A stretch of 64,000 nucleotides of DNA from Sphingomonas sp. (GTDB lineage Bacteria; Pseudomonadota; Alphaproteobacteria; Sphingomonadales; Sphingomonadaceae): assembly GCA_017304655.1 (NCBI GenBank), contig JAFKLY010000006.1:186001-250000 (forward strand), read 5' to 3'. The translations under genes and the position numbers were made by a program. The first letter of the stretch is position 1. Every line of letters begins with the position of its first letter. This document shows, in pieces, positions 45,535 to 53,959 of this stretch. The notes under the pieces are model-generated. The model was not told where the DNA came from. It saw nothing but the letters and a program-made list of their open reading frames with translations, and searched no databases.

Positions 45535-46035
45535 TTATCGCTCTTGCGCGATCTGAAGAGCCCAGTCGTGCGCCGCAAGCAGCCGTGCGGTGTTGGTGGC
45601 ACAGATCAGCGCGTCGTTTCGCGCAAGAAGGATGGCGTCTCGACCGGATCGGTCAGTGCTTTTGGCGGAGTCGGTGCCGGGCAGCGCGGCGTCTGCGGGA
45701 GCACCGGGATCGGCCGTGGCGGCGGGGATGCGCAGGACGCGGTCCAGATATTGAGTGCGCACAGCATCGGCAGCGCGATCGGTCTCATCCTTCAGTCTCC
45801 CGTTGGTCGCGCGCATCCGCGCTGTCTCGGCTTGCCAGTCGGCATCGGCGATCGCCTGCGCGGCGCGCATGTTGGCGATGTCGGTCTGGTGCAGCGCCTG
45901 TTCGAGCGAAAGCGCCCGCCGGGCACTGGCCAGCCGCGTCGTTTGGAAGCTGAGCGCCAGGCCGAGCAGCGCAATGGCGAGCAGGGCGGCGCGGCCAAGC
46001 TGCGGCGCGATCCAGCCGATCAGCGCGTTCATCAT
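45535..46035 (-). CDS. Spanin-like (Rz-type) phage lysis protein
   Basis: 166 residues from ATG 46035. An N-terminal membrane helix (LGRAALLAIALLGLALSF) is followed by a long charged helical region and a C-terminal segment with one Cys (LICATNTARLLAAHDWAL) like the end of Rz-type inner spanins. The start overlaps the lysozyme stop (ATGA). It is the last gene of the phage-derived operon. Spanins disrupt or fuse the outer membrane in the final lysis step. The spanin call rests on topology and context. Confidence 0.65.
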   Translation of the reverse strand: MMNALIGWIAPQLGRAALLAIALLGLALSFQTTRLASARRALSLEQALHQTDIANMRAAQAIADADWQAETARMRATNGRLKDETDRAADAVRTQYLDRVLRIPAATADPGAPADAALPGTDSAKSTDRSGRDAILLARNDALICATNTARLLAAHDWALQIAQER

Positions 46036-46547
46036 AGCCCGGTCAGGCACAGCCTGCGCTCGTCGCGCCGCCGATTGTCGAGGCCTTTGACCAGCTTGCC
46101 GCCTGCCCTGTTCCACATGAGGAAAGCCTCGCAGCCACCGCGCCAGTCACCTGCCCTGAAGCGTCGGGCGACTGTGGACTTGGCAAAGGCCACTTCGCCG
46201 ATATTGTAGGCGAGGCTGATTGACGCGGCCAACTGGTATGGCCGGTCTTTGAGCGGAGGCACCGCTTTCAGCACAGCCGGTGCCCAATCCGCCGCAAGCG
46301 TCCGGTCCAGCATCGTCTTGCACTCGTCGGAGGAGTAGCGGCGCATCGGTGCCCGCGTTTCGCCGGTACAGACGGTCATCACGCCCACGATATCGCGATA
46401 GGGATCGGTGCTCGTGCCTTCCCAGCGCTCGACGAGCGGCGTTGCGAGGCCGAGTGCCAGCGCGAGGAATGCGCCACCACCCAATATACCGCCGGCCACG
46501 CCCGCTGCGCGCTCATCCTGTCTGCGCAGCCCGGCTTGCGGGCTCAT
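46032..46547 (-). CDS. Phage-type lysozyme (endolysin, GH24)
   Basis: 171 residues. A hydrophobic N-terminal helix (GGILGGGAFLALALGLATPL) could be a signal-anchor or SAR sequence. The GH24 catalytic triad fits ERWEGTSTDPYRDIVGVMT: Glu, then Asp in YRD and Thr in VMTVCTGE. Later LAASISLAYNIG and FLMWNRAGGK are family landmarks. It cleaves peptidoglycan. Start and stop both overlap neighbours by ATGA, so lysis genes are tightly coupled. Confidence 0.88.
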   Translation of the reverse strand: MSPQAGLRRQDERAAGVAGGILGGGAFLALALGLATPLVERWEGTSTDPYRDIVGVMTVCTGETRAPMRRYSSDECKTMLDRTLAADWAPAVLKAVPPLKDRPYQLAASISLAYNIGEVAFAKSTVARRFRAGDWRGGCEAFLMWNRAGGKLVKGLDNRRRDERRLCLTGL

Positions 46548-46777
46548 CGGCGCAGTCCCGGCTGGTCCGCCACCCGAGCGAGGGCGATGGCGAGGAACAT
46601 CAGCAGGCTGATCCACGGACCGCCGGGAACGGCGGCGCGCATGTCCGCCGGCAGCGCGATCCAGCCGGTGGAAAAGCCCGCGCCCAGTGCGCAGAGCCGT
46701 ACCGACCAGTAGCGGTGCGCCCGGCGCGCGTCGGCAATCAGGCGCGCCTGCACGCGCGCCCACAGTCGTTTCATCAT
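46544..46777 (-). CDS. Small phage membrane protein, probable holin (DUF7940-like)
   Basis: 77 residues from ATG 46777, preceded by AAGGAG. Two hydrophobic segments, SVRLCALGAGFSTGWIAL and PWISLLMFLAIALARV, are joined by a short polar turn, with an Arg-rich N-terminus. Size, topology and position just before the lysozyme gene make it a holin candidate. Confidence 0.7.
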   Translation of the reverse strand: MMKRLWARVQARLIADARRAHRYWSVRLCALGAGFSTGWIALPADMRAAVPGGPWISLLMFLAIALARVADQPGLRR

Positions 46778-46788
46778 TCTTGATCTCC

Positions 46789-47064
46789 TTATCTGTGCAG
46801 CCAGCCCTTGAGGGCAGCGGCGAGAGCGGCGAGCGCCGCGATCAGACCAGCCAGCCACTTGAGAAAGCGCATCGAACTCTTGGCAGCGGTGAAGGCCTCG
46901 ACCACGTCCTTGGTCGCCTGCACGCCCTGTTCCAGCTGCGCCACGCGCTCGCCGAGCCGGCCGAGCGCTTGCGCATTGTCGTCCAGCGCTGCGCCCAGAG
47001 CTGCGATCTGACCGTGCAGCCGCTCGAGGCTCTGGGAGACGCGATCATAGCCGCCCGGTCTCAT
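46789..47064 (-). CDS. Small coiled-coil protein with C-terminal membrane anchor (phage operon)
   Basis: 91 residues. A heptad-rich region (about 8-60; SQSLERLHGQIAALGAALDD, then LGRLGERVAQLEQGVQA) is followed by a C-terminal membrane helix (FLKWLAGLIAALAALAAAL) and a basic end. Its start overlaps the stop of the spike/fibre gene (ATGA), and 11 bases separate it from the holin-like gene. It could be a second holin or a release accessory protein. No precise family is recognised. Confidence 0.65.
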   Translation of the reverse strand: MRPGGYDRVSQSLERLHGQIAALGAALDDNAQALGRLGERVAQLEQGVQATKDVVEAFTAAKSSMRFLKWLAGLIAALAALAAALKGWLHR

Positions 47065-49271
47065 GCGCCCACCGCGTCCTTGGCGTCGCCATCGCACCGA
47101 TAGAGGGCGACCAGATCGGCCTCGGTCCCGTCGAACGGCGTCGTCGGCGGGGTGTAGCTGGCACCGGAATAGCGCTCGCTCGCGAACACCGCCCATTCGT
47201 CGACCGCGCCGCCTATCAGGTCGAAGCTGTCGAGATGGTTGCGCAGGCCCCAGCTCGTCATGCCAGGGATCACCGTCACCGGCGTCGCGTCATAGAGCAC
47301 CCGCGCGCCGGCCGTGCCGTCCGTGATGTTCTTGACGTAGAGCGCGGCGCCATTGGGACCGAGCTGATAGGCGATGTGGTAGCGCTTGCCCGCCTCCAGC
47401 GGCGTGCTGCCGCTCCACAGGACATCGGTCCACAGTTTGCCCGACTCCTTAAACGCGATGAACCCGGAACCGAGGCCGCCGACGATCACCTCGATGTCGC
47501 TCGGCACCGGATTGGGGCAGGTGAGGAACCCTTCGATCGTGATCGGCGCGAACCAGGGCGTGGCATCGCTCGCCGCCTTGGCCTTGCCGGCGGTCATATG
47601 GCTGCCGAACCCGCTGGGCGCGCTGGCATAGCTGGTGCTGGTCTCGACCATGTTGAACGGGCTGACCGCCGCCTGGAACCCGCCCGGAGGCGCATTCACC
47701 ACGCCGCCCGGCGTCGGCGCAGCGATCTGGATCGGCGTGAAGTTGGCCTGCAGGATGCGGCCGGTGGCGATGCCGTCGCCATCGCTCGCCCGGTCGTCGA
47801 ACAGATTGTCGGTCGTCGGGTTGGCCGGGTCGTTCGGCCAGTAGAGATACAGGTCGAGCGCATGGCCCACGCCCGGATCATTGGCGAGCGTGATCGAGAG
47901 CGTCGTCTTGTTGGTCACGGTGACCGAGGCGACCGGGAAGCGGTTGTTGCTCGTCCCGATCCGGTCGACCCGCCCGCGCGGGAAGACATAGATGCGGTTG
48001 CCGGGCGTGCCGACCAGGTTGATCGTGCTCTGGCCGACATCGGAAAGCGTGAGCGTGATCGTGGTTCCGCTGCGCGTCGCGGAGACCGGCGCCGGGCCGA
48101 GGCCGCCGCTGGCGCCATAGCTGGCTCGCAGCGCGCGATACATATGCTCGCCCATGGTCACGGAGCCGGCCTGCGTCTCGTGGATGCCATCAGCCGAGGC
48201 CATGTTGCTCATATGGACATAGGTGCCGCTGTTCGCGTCCGCCCAGGTCTTCGCGCCCTTGCGGACCTGATTATACTGCCAGGCCGTGCCCCACCCATTG
48301 TAGCTCGCCTGCGGGATGGTCCAGACCAGCTTGCGATAGCCGCTGAAGCCGTTCGCGGCGGTGAGCTGGCCGAAGAGCGTGGTGAGCGCGCCCTGATAGG
48401 CCTTGGCGGGCAGGCCATAGACACTGTCGCCATGGCCCTGGCCCCAGACGAACCCCTCGAACGCGCCGCCTGCGCGGCTGATGAGGCTGGCGAGCTGATC
48501 CCAGTTAGCCTGTCCTGCGAAGAAGGTGCGGATGGCGACGCCGCCCTCGCTATGGCCGAAGGCGCCGCAGTTGACGCCGGTCAGGCCGACCATCTTGTTG
48601 AGGAACACGCCAATGCCGGCCGCGTTCGGGCCGTTGCTGTTGCCGACATCGCCGGGGGTCTGCCAGGGCATGGTCGCCACGGTGGGGTTGTAGGCGTTGG
48701 TCTCAAAATAGGTGGCGAGCACGGCCGTGTTGGCGTCCGGCGTGATGCCGAGCGAGGCATAGGTCGCGGTCTGCCCGTCCTGTCGCCCGAATAGGCGGGC
48801 CATGAGCGACTGCCCGGCAAAGCCATAGAGCGCGCCCATGCCGACCTTGACGGTGCCGTTCTGCCAGCTGCCGCTTACGCCCTTGAGGTCGACATAGAAC
48901 CAGCCCAGGCGCGCATCGATGCCGGACACGTCGATATAGGTCGCGCCATTGCTGATCGTGCCGGCGGACCATTCTGCCTGCAGGATGGTGGTGCCATCGG
49001 CGGCCGAGCGGATGCGCGCGCCGACCGTGCCGGCAGTGACGGTGCCGCCCAGCGGCACGCGGATGGTGCCTGCGCCTTTGCCCTGACCGCCGCCGGCCGT
49101 GGTGGCGCGCTGGAAAACGCGCTTCTCCTCATAGGCCGCGAACTGCGTGAGCGTGAAGCCGGCGGTGTAGCTGGGGGAGGGGGTTGGCGTTGGCGTGCCG
49201 CCCGATGACGGGCGACTGCGGCGCGACCGGCCGGCACTGCCGGCGCCAAAGCCAAAGACGGCGTCGGCCAT
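47061..49271 (-). CDS. SGNH-esterase spike/fibre protein of a phage-derived particle
   Basis: 736 residues. After a Gly/Arg-rich start and a PTPTPSPS linker (about 27-34) comes a beta-rich segment (40-140). An SGNH/sialate-O-acetylesterase-like domain follows, with Ser155 in GFAGQSLMARL, WGQGHGDS (about 276-283) and the Asp361-His364 pair in DGIHE. A Fn3-like part (about 390-480) and a LamG/concanavalin-like C-terminal domain (about 560-736) complete it. Such proteins de-acetylate surface polysaccharide for phage adsorption. It starts one base inside the spike-base stop. Next to exopolysaccharide genes, a host-capsule target is plausible. Confidence 0.78.
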   Translation of the reverse strand: MADAVFGFGAGSAGRSRRSRPSSGGTPTPTPSPSYTAGFTLTQFAAYEEKRVFQRATTAGGGQGKGAGTIRVPLGGTVTAGTVGARIRSAADGTTILQAEWSAGTISNGATYIDVSGIDARLGWFYVDLKGVSGSWQNGTVKVGMGALYGFAGQSLMARLFGRQDGQTATYASLGITPDANTAVLATYFETNAYNPTVATMPWQTPGDVGNSNGPNAAGIGVFLNKMVGLTGVNCGAFGHSEGGVAIRTFFAGQANWDQLASLISRAGGAFEGFVWGQGHGDSVYGLPAKAYQGALTTLFGQLTAANGFSGYRKLVWTIPQASYNGWGTAWQYNQVRKGAKTWADANSGTYVHMSNMASADGIHETQAGSVTMGEHMYRALRASYGASGGLGPAPVSATRSGTTITLTLSDVGQSTINLVGTPGNRIYVFPRGRVDRIGTSNNRFPVASVTVTNKTTLSITLANDPGVGHALDLYLYWPNDPANPTTDNLFDDRASDGDGIATGRILQANFTPIQIAAPTPGGVVNAPPGGFQAAVSPFNMVETSTSYASAPSGFGSHMTAGKAKAASDATPWFAPITIEGFLTCPNPVPSDIEVIVGGLGSGFIAFKESGKLWTDVLWSGSTPLEAGKRYHIAYQLGPNGAALYVKNITDGTAGARVLYDATPVTVIPGMTSWGLRNHLDSFDLIGGAVDEWAVFASERYSGASYTPPTTPFDGTEADLVALYRCDGDAKDAVGA

Positions 49272-49537
49272 CAGCTCAGCCCCACGATGTCGGAGGCGGT
49301 CGTGCCGCTGGCGCGAATGTAGCGCGCGCGCACGTCGAGGATCTGGCCCGAGGCGACATTCTTGAACACCACATCGGCAGCGGAGCCAGCCGCGCGCAGC
49401 GTGATGTTGCCGCCGGTGCCCACGTAGATCGCCTTGGGCAGCGGGTCGATCTCGTTGCTGGCATGCGGCGTGATAGCGAAGGCCTCGCGCGCCGGCTGCG
49501 AGAGGGAATCCACCTGGGTGTCGAAGCGGTCGGCCAT
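49271..49537 (-). CDS. Spike base protein, RCAP_rcc01079 (GhsA)-like
   Basis: 88 residues matching the small spike-base family first seen in the Rhodobacter gene transfer agent: ITPHASNEIDPLPKAIYVGT near the middle, then ITLRAAGSAADVVFKNVASG and a final RYIRASGTTASDIVGL. In RcGTA this protein carries head spikes that bind the recipient capsule and is encoded away from the main structural cluster. Here it leads an operon with an SGNH spike and lysis genes. The family assignment is from remembered sequence features. Confidence 0.75.
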   Translation of the reverse strand: MADRFDTQVDSLSQPAREAFAITPHASNEIDPLPKAIYVGTGGNITLRAAGSAADVVFKNVASGQILDVRARYIRASGTTASDIVGLS

Positions 49538-49625
49538 GTCCTGTCGCCTTTCTGCGGTCTGGGATCGCGGCCGAATCGCCGCATGTCTCCTAGGCCAGCG
49601 AACGGACGCTGTAGGACAGGGATAA

Positions 49626-49642
49626 TTTACCTATTTGGTAAA
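49626..49642 (-). promoter_or_regulatory. TTTACC palindrome upstream of the phage-derived operon
   Basis: TTTACC-TATTT-GGTAAA is a perfect 6-bp inverted repeat about 90 bases upstream of the spike-base ATG and just after the nth stop. On the minus strand it reads TTTACCAAATAGGTAAA. A related sequence, TTTACCAATCCATGTAAA, lies upstream of the PilZ gene (59787-59804). It may be a shared regulator site. Confidence 0.45.
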
Positions 49643-49643
49643 A

Positions 49644-50300
49644 TCATGTGGTTGCAGGTGTTTTGTCGCGGAACAGGCACAGATCGTTCACGATGCAGCG
49701 CCCGCAGTCCGGTCGCCGGGCCTTGCAGACATAGCGTCCGTGCAGGATCAGCCAGTGATGCGCGTCCCGCCGGAAGGGCTGCGGCACGCGCTTCTCAAGC
49801 GCCACTTCAACGTTGAAAACCGTCTTTCCTGGCGCCAGTCCCGTTCGGTTGCCGACGCGGAAAATATGCGTGTCGACGGCGAAGGTCTCTTCGCCGAAGG
49901 CGGTGTTCATCACCACATTGGCGGTCTTGCGACCGACCCCCGGTAGCTGCGTGAGCAGGTCCCGGTCGCGCGGCACTTCGCCACCATGGTTCGCAATGAG
50001 TGCCTCGGAGAGCGCGATGACATTCTTCGCTTTGGTGTTGAACAGGCCGATGGTCTTGATGTGTGTCTTCAGACCCTCCTCACCGAGCGCGACCATCTGC
50101 GCCGGCGTCTTCACCTCCTCGAACAGGCGCCGCGTCGCCTTGTTGACGCCCGCGTCGGTCGCTTGTGCCGAGAGCACGACCGCGACGAGCAGCTGATAGT
50201 CATTGCCATAGGCAAGCTCGGTGCGCGGCGCCGGATTGGTCTCCGCAAGGCGCGAGAAAAACTCGAAGATCTGCGCGCGGTTGAGCTGGCGAGCGGCCAT
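49644..50300 (-). CDS. nth: Endonuclease III
   Basis: 218 residues. The helix-hairpin-helix with catalytic Lys is LPGVGRKTANVV, the catalytic Asp is in VDTHIFRVGN, and the C-terminal [4Fe-4S] ligands have the exact C-x6-C-x2-C-x5-C spacing (CKARRPDCGRCIVNDLC). It removes oxidised pyrimidines from DNA and cuts the abasic site. It is four bases downstream of dapB on the same strand, so they are probably co-transcribed. Confidence 0.96.
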   Translation of the reverse strand: MAARQLNRAQIFEFFSRLAETNPAPRTELAYGNDYQLLVAVVLSAQATDAGVNKATRRLFEEVKTPAQMVALGEEGLKTHIKTIGLFNTKAKNVIALSEALIANHGGEVPRDRDLLTQLPGVGRKTANVVMNTAFGEETFAVDTHIFRVGNRTGLAPGKTVFNVEVALEKRVPQPFRRDAHHWLILHGRYVCKARRPDCGRCIVNDLCLFRDKTPATT

Positions 50301-50303
50301 GCG

Positions 50304-51071
50304 TCAGAGCCCGAGCACGTCCGCCATTGCATAGCGCCCCGGCGCCTTGCCGATCAGCCATTGCGCGGCCTTGATCGCCCCGCGCGCGAAGATGATGCGG
50401 CTTTCCGCGCGATGGCCCAGCTCGATGCGTTCCTGGTCGGTGGCGAGGATCACCATATGATCGCCCGCGACCGATCCGCCGCGCAGCGCCGCAAAGCCGA
50501 TGTCGCCGGCCTTGCGAGCGCCGGTGATCCCGTCGCGCCCGCGCGCACTGTGGCTGGCGAGGTCGATGCCCCGGCCAGCCGCCGCTGCCTGCCCAAGCAG
50601 CAGCGCTGTGCCGGATGGCGCGTCGACCTTGTGCCGGTGATGCATCTCGACGATCTCGATGTCCCAGTCATCGCCCAGCCGGGCGGCCGCTTCCCGCACC
50701 AGCGCGGCGAGCAGATTGACGCCCAGCGAGGTATTGCCCGTCTGCAGCACAGGGATGCTGCGCGCGGCCGCGTCGATCCGCGCCTGATGCTCCGCCTCAA
50801 GGCCGGTCGTGCCGATGAGCAGCGGCTTGCCGGCGGCGATACAGGCAGCGAGGTGGGCGTCCAGTGCGGCAGGCACGGAGAAGTCGATGAGCACATCGGC
50901 GCTCGCCGCCAGCGCCGCTGGATCGGCCGTGATCAGCGCGCTCTCCGCACCGATGGTGCCGCCCGCCTGACTGTCCGTCCCGCCGGCGATCGTCAGGCCC
51001 GCGTCGGCGGCAAGCCCCGCAATCGCCTGCCCCATGCGCCCGCGCGCGCCGAAAATGCCGATGGCCGTCAT
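50304..51071 (-). CDS. dapB: 4-hydroxy-tetrahydrodipicolinate reductase
   Basis: 255 residues. The NAD(P) fold is IGIFGARGRMGQAIA, the catalytic block HHRHKVDAPSGTALLLG carries the His-His-x-x-K residues, and NTSLGVNLLAALV is conserved. It makes tetrahydrodipicolinate in the lysine and diaminopimelate pathway. The start is 41 bases from the divergent sirtuin gene. Confidence 0.96.
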   Translation of the reverse strand: MTAIGIFGARGRMGQAIAGLAADAGLTIAGGTDSQAGGTIGAESALITADPAALAASADVLIDFSVPAALDAHLAACIAAGKPLLIGTTGLEAEHQARIDAAARSIPVLQTGNTSLGVNLLAALVREAAARLGDDWDIEIVEMHHRHKVDAPSGTALLLGQAAAAGRGIDLASHSARGRDGITGARKAGDIGFAALRGGSVAGDHMVILATDQERIELGHRAESRIIFARGAIKAAQWLIGKAPGRYAMADVLGL

Positions 51072-51112
51072 GATGCTTGCGTCCCTTGTCTGAACCCTGT
51101 CTCATCGCGCCG

Positions 51113-51814
51113 ATGCCAGACTCGCGCGCAATTGTCATCCTGACCGGTGCCGGCATTTCCGCCGAGAGTGGTCTCGCCACCTTTCGCGGCCCCGGTGGCT
51201 TATGGGAAGGGCACCGCGTCGAGGATGTCTGCACGCCCGAGGCGCTGGCTCGTGATCCGGCGCTTGTCCATCGCTTCTATGATCTGCGGCGCGCGGCGCT
51301 GGCGGGCGTTGCGCCCAATGCCGCGCATGAGGCGCTGGCGCGGCTGGAGCGGTCGTGGCCGGGCGACGTGCTGCTGGTCACGCAGAATGTCGATGATCTG
51401 CACGAGCGGGCCGGCTCACAGGCCGTGCTCCACATGCACGGCGCGCTCAGATCGGCCCTGTGCGCGGCGTGCGGGGAGAGGCTGCGCTGGGATGGCCCGC
51501 TGCCGCCGGGGTCTGTCTGCCCGGCATGCGCCGGTCCCGCCCTGCGGCCGGACATCGTCTTCTTCGGCGAAATTCCTTATGAGATGGACCGGATCGAACA
51601 GGCGCTGTCCCGCGCGTCCCTGTTCGTCTCCATCGGCACCTCGGGCGCGGTCTATCCCGCTGCTGGCTTCGTGCGGATGGCGCGGGCCTGCGGGGCCGGG
51701 ACGCTGGAACTCAATCTGGAGCCTTCGGCCGGCAGTGGCTGGTTCGACGAGTGCCGCCATGGCCCGGCGAGTCAGCTCGTTCCCGCCTGGGTGGATGCTC
51801 TCCTCGCTGGCTGA
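51113..51814 (+). CDS. cobB: Sir2-family NAD-dependent protein deacylase
   Basis: 233 residues from ATG 51113. NAD-binding ILTGAGISAESGLATFRG is at the N-terminus, then LLVTQNVDDLHERAGS, the catalytic His in LHMHGALRS, and a zinc module with CAACGE and CPACAG. It removes acetyl or succinyl groups from lysines using NAD. It is divergent from dapB with a very short intergenic region. Confidence 0.93.
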   Translation: MPDSRAIVILTGAGISAESGLATFRGPGGLWEGHRVEDVCTPEALARDPALVHRFYDLRRAALAGVAPNAAHEALARLERSWPGDVLLVTQNVDDLHERAGSQAVLHMHGALRSALCAACGERLRWDGPLPPGSVCPACAGPALRPDIVFFGEIPYEMDRIEQALSRASLFVSIGTSGAVYPAAGFVRMARACGAGTLELNLEPSAGSGWFDECRHGPASQLVPAWVDALLAG

Positions 51815-51852
51815 CGCTTGCGCGGGCGGGCCGGCGCTGCCACATCCGGGCC

Positions 51853-52530
51853 ATGAACGCTCCCACCGAACATCCGCCAATGCGCGCGACGATGATCCCC
51901 GTGACGCCGCTCCAGCAGAACTGCACGTTGCTCTGGTGCACCCGCACGATGCGCGGCGCGCTGGTCGATCCCGGCGGCGATCTCGATCGGCTGAAGCAGG
52001 CGGTGGCGCAGCATGGGGTGACGCTGGAGAAGCTGCTGGTGACGCATGGCCATATCGACCATTGCGGTCAGGCGGGCGTGCTGGCGCAGGAACTCGGCAT
52101 ACCCATCGAGGGGCCGCATGAGGAGGACCGCTTCTGGATCGCCCGGCTGGAGGATGACGGCAAGCGCTGGGGCCTGCCGGGCAAACCGTTCGAGCCGGAC
52201 CGCTGGCTTGCGCAGGGCGATCAGGTGACGGTCGGCGATCTGGTGCTGGATGTCTATCACTGCCCGGGTCACACACCCGGCCATGTCGTCTTCCATCATC
52301 CGGAGTCGAAACTGGCAATCGTGGGGGACGTGCTCTTTCAGGGCGGGATCGGCCGCTGGGACTTTCCGCTCGGCAATCATGATGATCTGGTCGCCTCGAT
52401 CACCGGCCGGCTCTGGCCGCTGGGTGGGGAGACGGTGTTCGTGCCGGGCCATGGCCAGCCCAGCACATTCGCGCATGAGCGCGCCACCAATCCCTTCGTC
52501 GGGGATCAGGTGACCGGCTTGCACGCCTGA
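51853..52530 (+). CDS. Metallo-beta-lactamase-fold hydrolase (glyoxalase II / YcbL-like)
   Basis: 225 residues. The metal motif is VTHGHIDHCGQAG (HxHxDH), with further ligands in CPGHTPGHVVFHHP, VGDVLFQGGIGRWDF (Asp) and VFVPGHGQPS (His). The compact single-domain form matches YcbL-type enzymes acting on S-lactoylglutathione or similar thioesters. It follows the sirtuin by 38 bases and may be co-transcribed. Confidence 0.9.
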   Translation: MNAPTEHPPMRATMIPVTPLQQNCTLLWCTRTMRGALVDPGGDLDRLKQAVAQHGVTLEKLLVTHGHIDHCGQAGVLAQELGIPIEGPHEEDRFWIARLEDDGKRWGLPGKPFEPDRWLAQGDQVTVGDLVLDVYHCPGHTPGHVVFHHPESKLAIVGDVLFQGGIGRWDFPLGNHDDLVASITGRLWPLGGETVFVPGHGQPSTFAHERATNPFVGDQVTGLHA

Positions 52531-52565
52531 GGCGCCACGCCTGCGCAGGCAGGGCAATGAATCGG

Positions 52566-52593
52566 TTGCGCGCGCGGGAAAAAACGCTATAGG
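52566..52593 (+). promoter_or_regulatory. Sigma-70-like promoter of the rpmF-plsX-fabH-ihfA unit
   Basis: TTGCGC (52566-52571) and TATAGG (52588-52593) are separated by 16 bases, about 120 bases upstream of rpmF. A small hairpin, CGGCC-TTCTTTT-GGCCG (52614-52630), lies in the leader. Confidence 0.5.
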
Positions 52594-52715
52594 CGCTCAC
52601 TCTCGCGAACGCCCGGCCTTCTTTTGGCCGCGGTCCTAAGTGGCCGCTGACACGCCGATCCGGTGGCCAGGCAAGCGATCCGTTTTGACGATTTGATTTT
52701 TGAACAGGTGCCCTC

Positions 52716-52889
52716 ATGGCTGTCCCAAAGAGAAAAACCTCGCCGTCCAAGCGCGGCATGCGTCGCAGCCATGATTCGCTGCGCGTCGAGGCGTTCCAGG
52801 AATGCCCGAACTGTGGCGAGCTGAAGCGCCCGCACAATCTGTGCCCGGCCTGCGGACATTATAACGGCCGCGAAGTCGTCGCGGCCTGA
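52716..52889 (+). CDS. rpmF: 50S ribosomal protein L32
   Basis: 57 residues starting [20 protein letters not shown], the standard L32 N-terminus, with a zinc-ribbon in Cys30, Cys33, Cys43 and Cys46 (CPNCGE and CPACGH). It is a large-subunit ribosomal protein. The stop is 23 bases before plsX, the classic rpmF-plsX-fabH order of lipid and ribosome co-regulation. Confidence 0.97.
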   Translation: MAVPKRKTSPSKRGMRRSHDSLRVEAFQECPNCGELKRPHNLCPACGHYNGREVVAA

Positions 52890-52912
52890 TCCCAGTCGGG
52901 GGATAGATAGTC

Positions 52913-53959
52913 GTGCCTACGCCGCGGATCGCGATTGATGCGATGGGCGGCGATGAGGGCGTCCGCGTCATGGTCGCGGGCGTCGCTCTTGCGCGCCGCC
53001 GCCATGAAGGTTTGCGCTTCCTGCTCTTCGGAGATGAAGCGCAAATCCGCGAGGCGCTGAAAAATCATCCCAATCTCTCGCAGGCCGCCGAGATCGTCCA
53101 CACCGATCAGACGGTGGCGGCGACCGCCAAGCCCAGCCAGGCGATCCGCCAGTCGCGCAAAAGCTCCATGGGCCTTGCGATTCAGGCGGTGAAGGATGGC
53201 GAGGCAATGGCAGCTGTCTCGGCCGGCAACACCGGCGCGCTCATGGCGATGGCCAAGCTCGCCCTGCGTACGCTTCCGGGCATTGATCGGCCCGCGCTGG
53301 CCGCTTTCCTGCCCACCCTCGGCGACAATGATGTGGTGATGCTCGATCTCGGTGCGAACACCGAGTGCGATGCGCGCAATCTCGTCCAGTTCGCGATCAT
53401 GGGCGCGGCTTATGCCCGCGTCGTGCTGGATCTGGAGACGCCGCGCGTCCGCCTGCTCAACATCGGCACCGAGGATCTGAAAGGCACGGACGAGATTCGC
53501 GATGCCGCTGCCATCCTGCGCGCCACGACCAGCCTGCCGCTGCGTTTCGACGGGTTCATCGAGGGCGACAAGATCGGCTCGGGCGATGCCGACGTGATCG
53601 TCGCGGAAGGCTTTGCAGGCAATATCGCGCTGAAGACCGCAGAGGGTACGGCCCGCTTCGTCACCGATGTGCTGCGCCGCGCCTTCACCAGTTCGCTGCG
53701 CTCGAAGGCGGGCTTTCTGCTTTCCAAGCCGGCGCTGCATCTCCTGAAGGTCCATCTCGACCCCAACAACCATAATGGCGCTGTTTTTCTTGGCCTCAAC
53801 GGCATGGTGGTGAAGAGCCATGGCGGGGCGGACGAGAAAGGCATCGCCAACGCCGTGCATGTTGCCGCGCGGCTTGTCGAAGCGGATCTGAGCGCCCGGA
53901 TCGCCGAGGATGTCGCGCGCGTCGGCCCTATTGTCAGTGAGGAACTGGTCGCCAAATGA
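52913..53959 (+). CDS. plsX: Phosphate acyltransferase PlsX
   Basis: 348 residues from a GTG start preceded by GGGGGA. Landmarks are [11 protein letters not shown], the KSSMGLAI and [14 protein letters not shown] segments, [18 protein letters not shown] and [18 protein letters not shown]. It converts acyl-ACP and phosphate to acyl phosphate for phospholipid synthesis. Its stop overlaps the fabH start (ATGA), as is usual. Confidence 0.97.
   Translation: MPTPRIAIDAMGGDEGVRVMVAGVALARRRHEGLRFLLFGDEAQIREALKNHPNLSQAAEIVHTDQTVAATAKPSQAIRQSRKSSMGLAIQAVKDGEAMAAVSAGNTGALMAMAKLALRTLPGIDRPALAAFLPTLGDNDVVMLDLGANTECDARNLVQFAIMGAAYARVVLDLETPRVRLLNIGTEDLKGTDEIRDAAAILRATTSLPLRFDGFIEGDKIGSGDADVIVAEGFAGNIALKTAEGTARFVTDVLRRAFTSSLRSKAGFLLSKPALHLLKVHLDPNNHNGAVFLGLNGMVVKSHGGADEKGIANAVHVAARLVEADLSARIAEDVARVGPIVSEELVAK

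Noticed and set aside
45160..49643. Integrated prophage with attachment sites
   Set aside because: No integrase, tRNA or direct repeats at the borders were found, so only a phage-derived operon is claimed.
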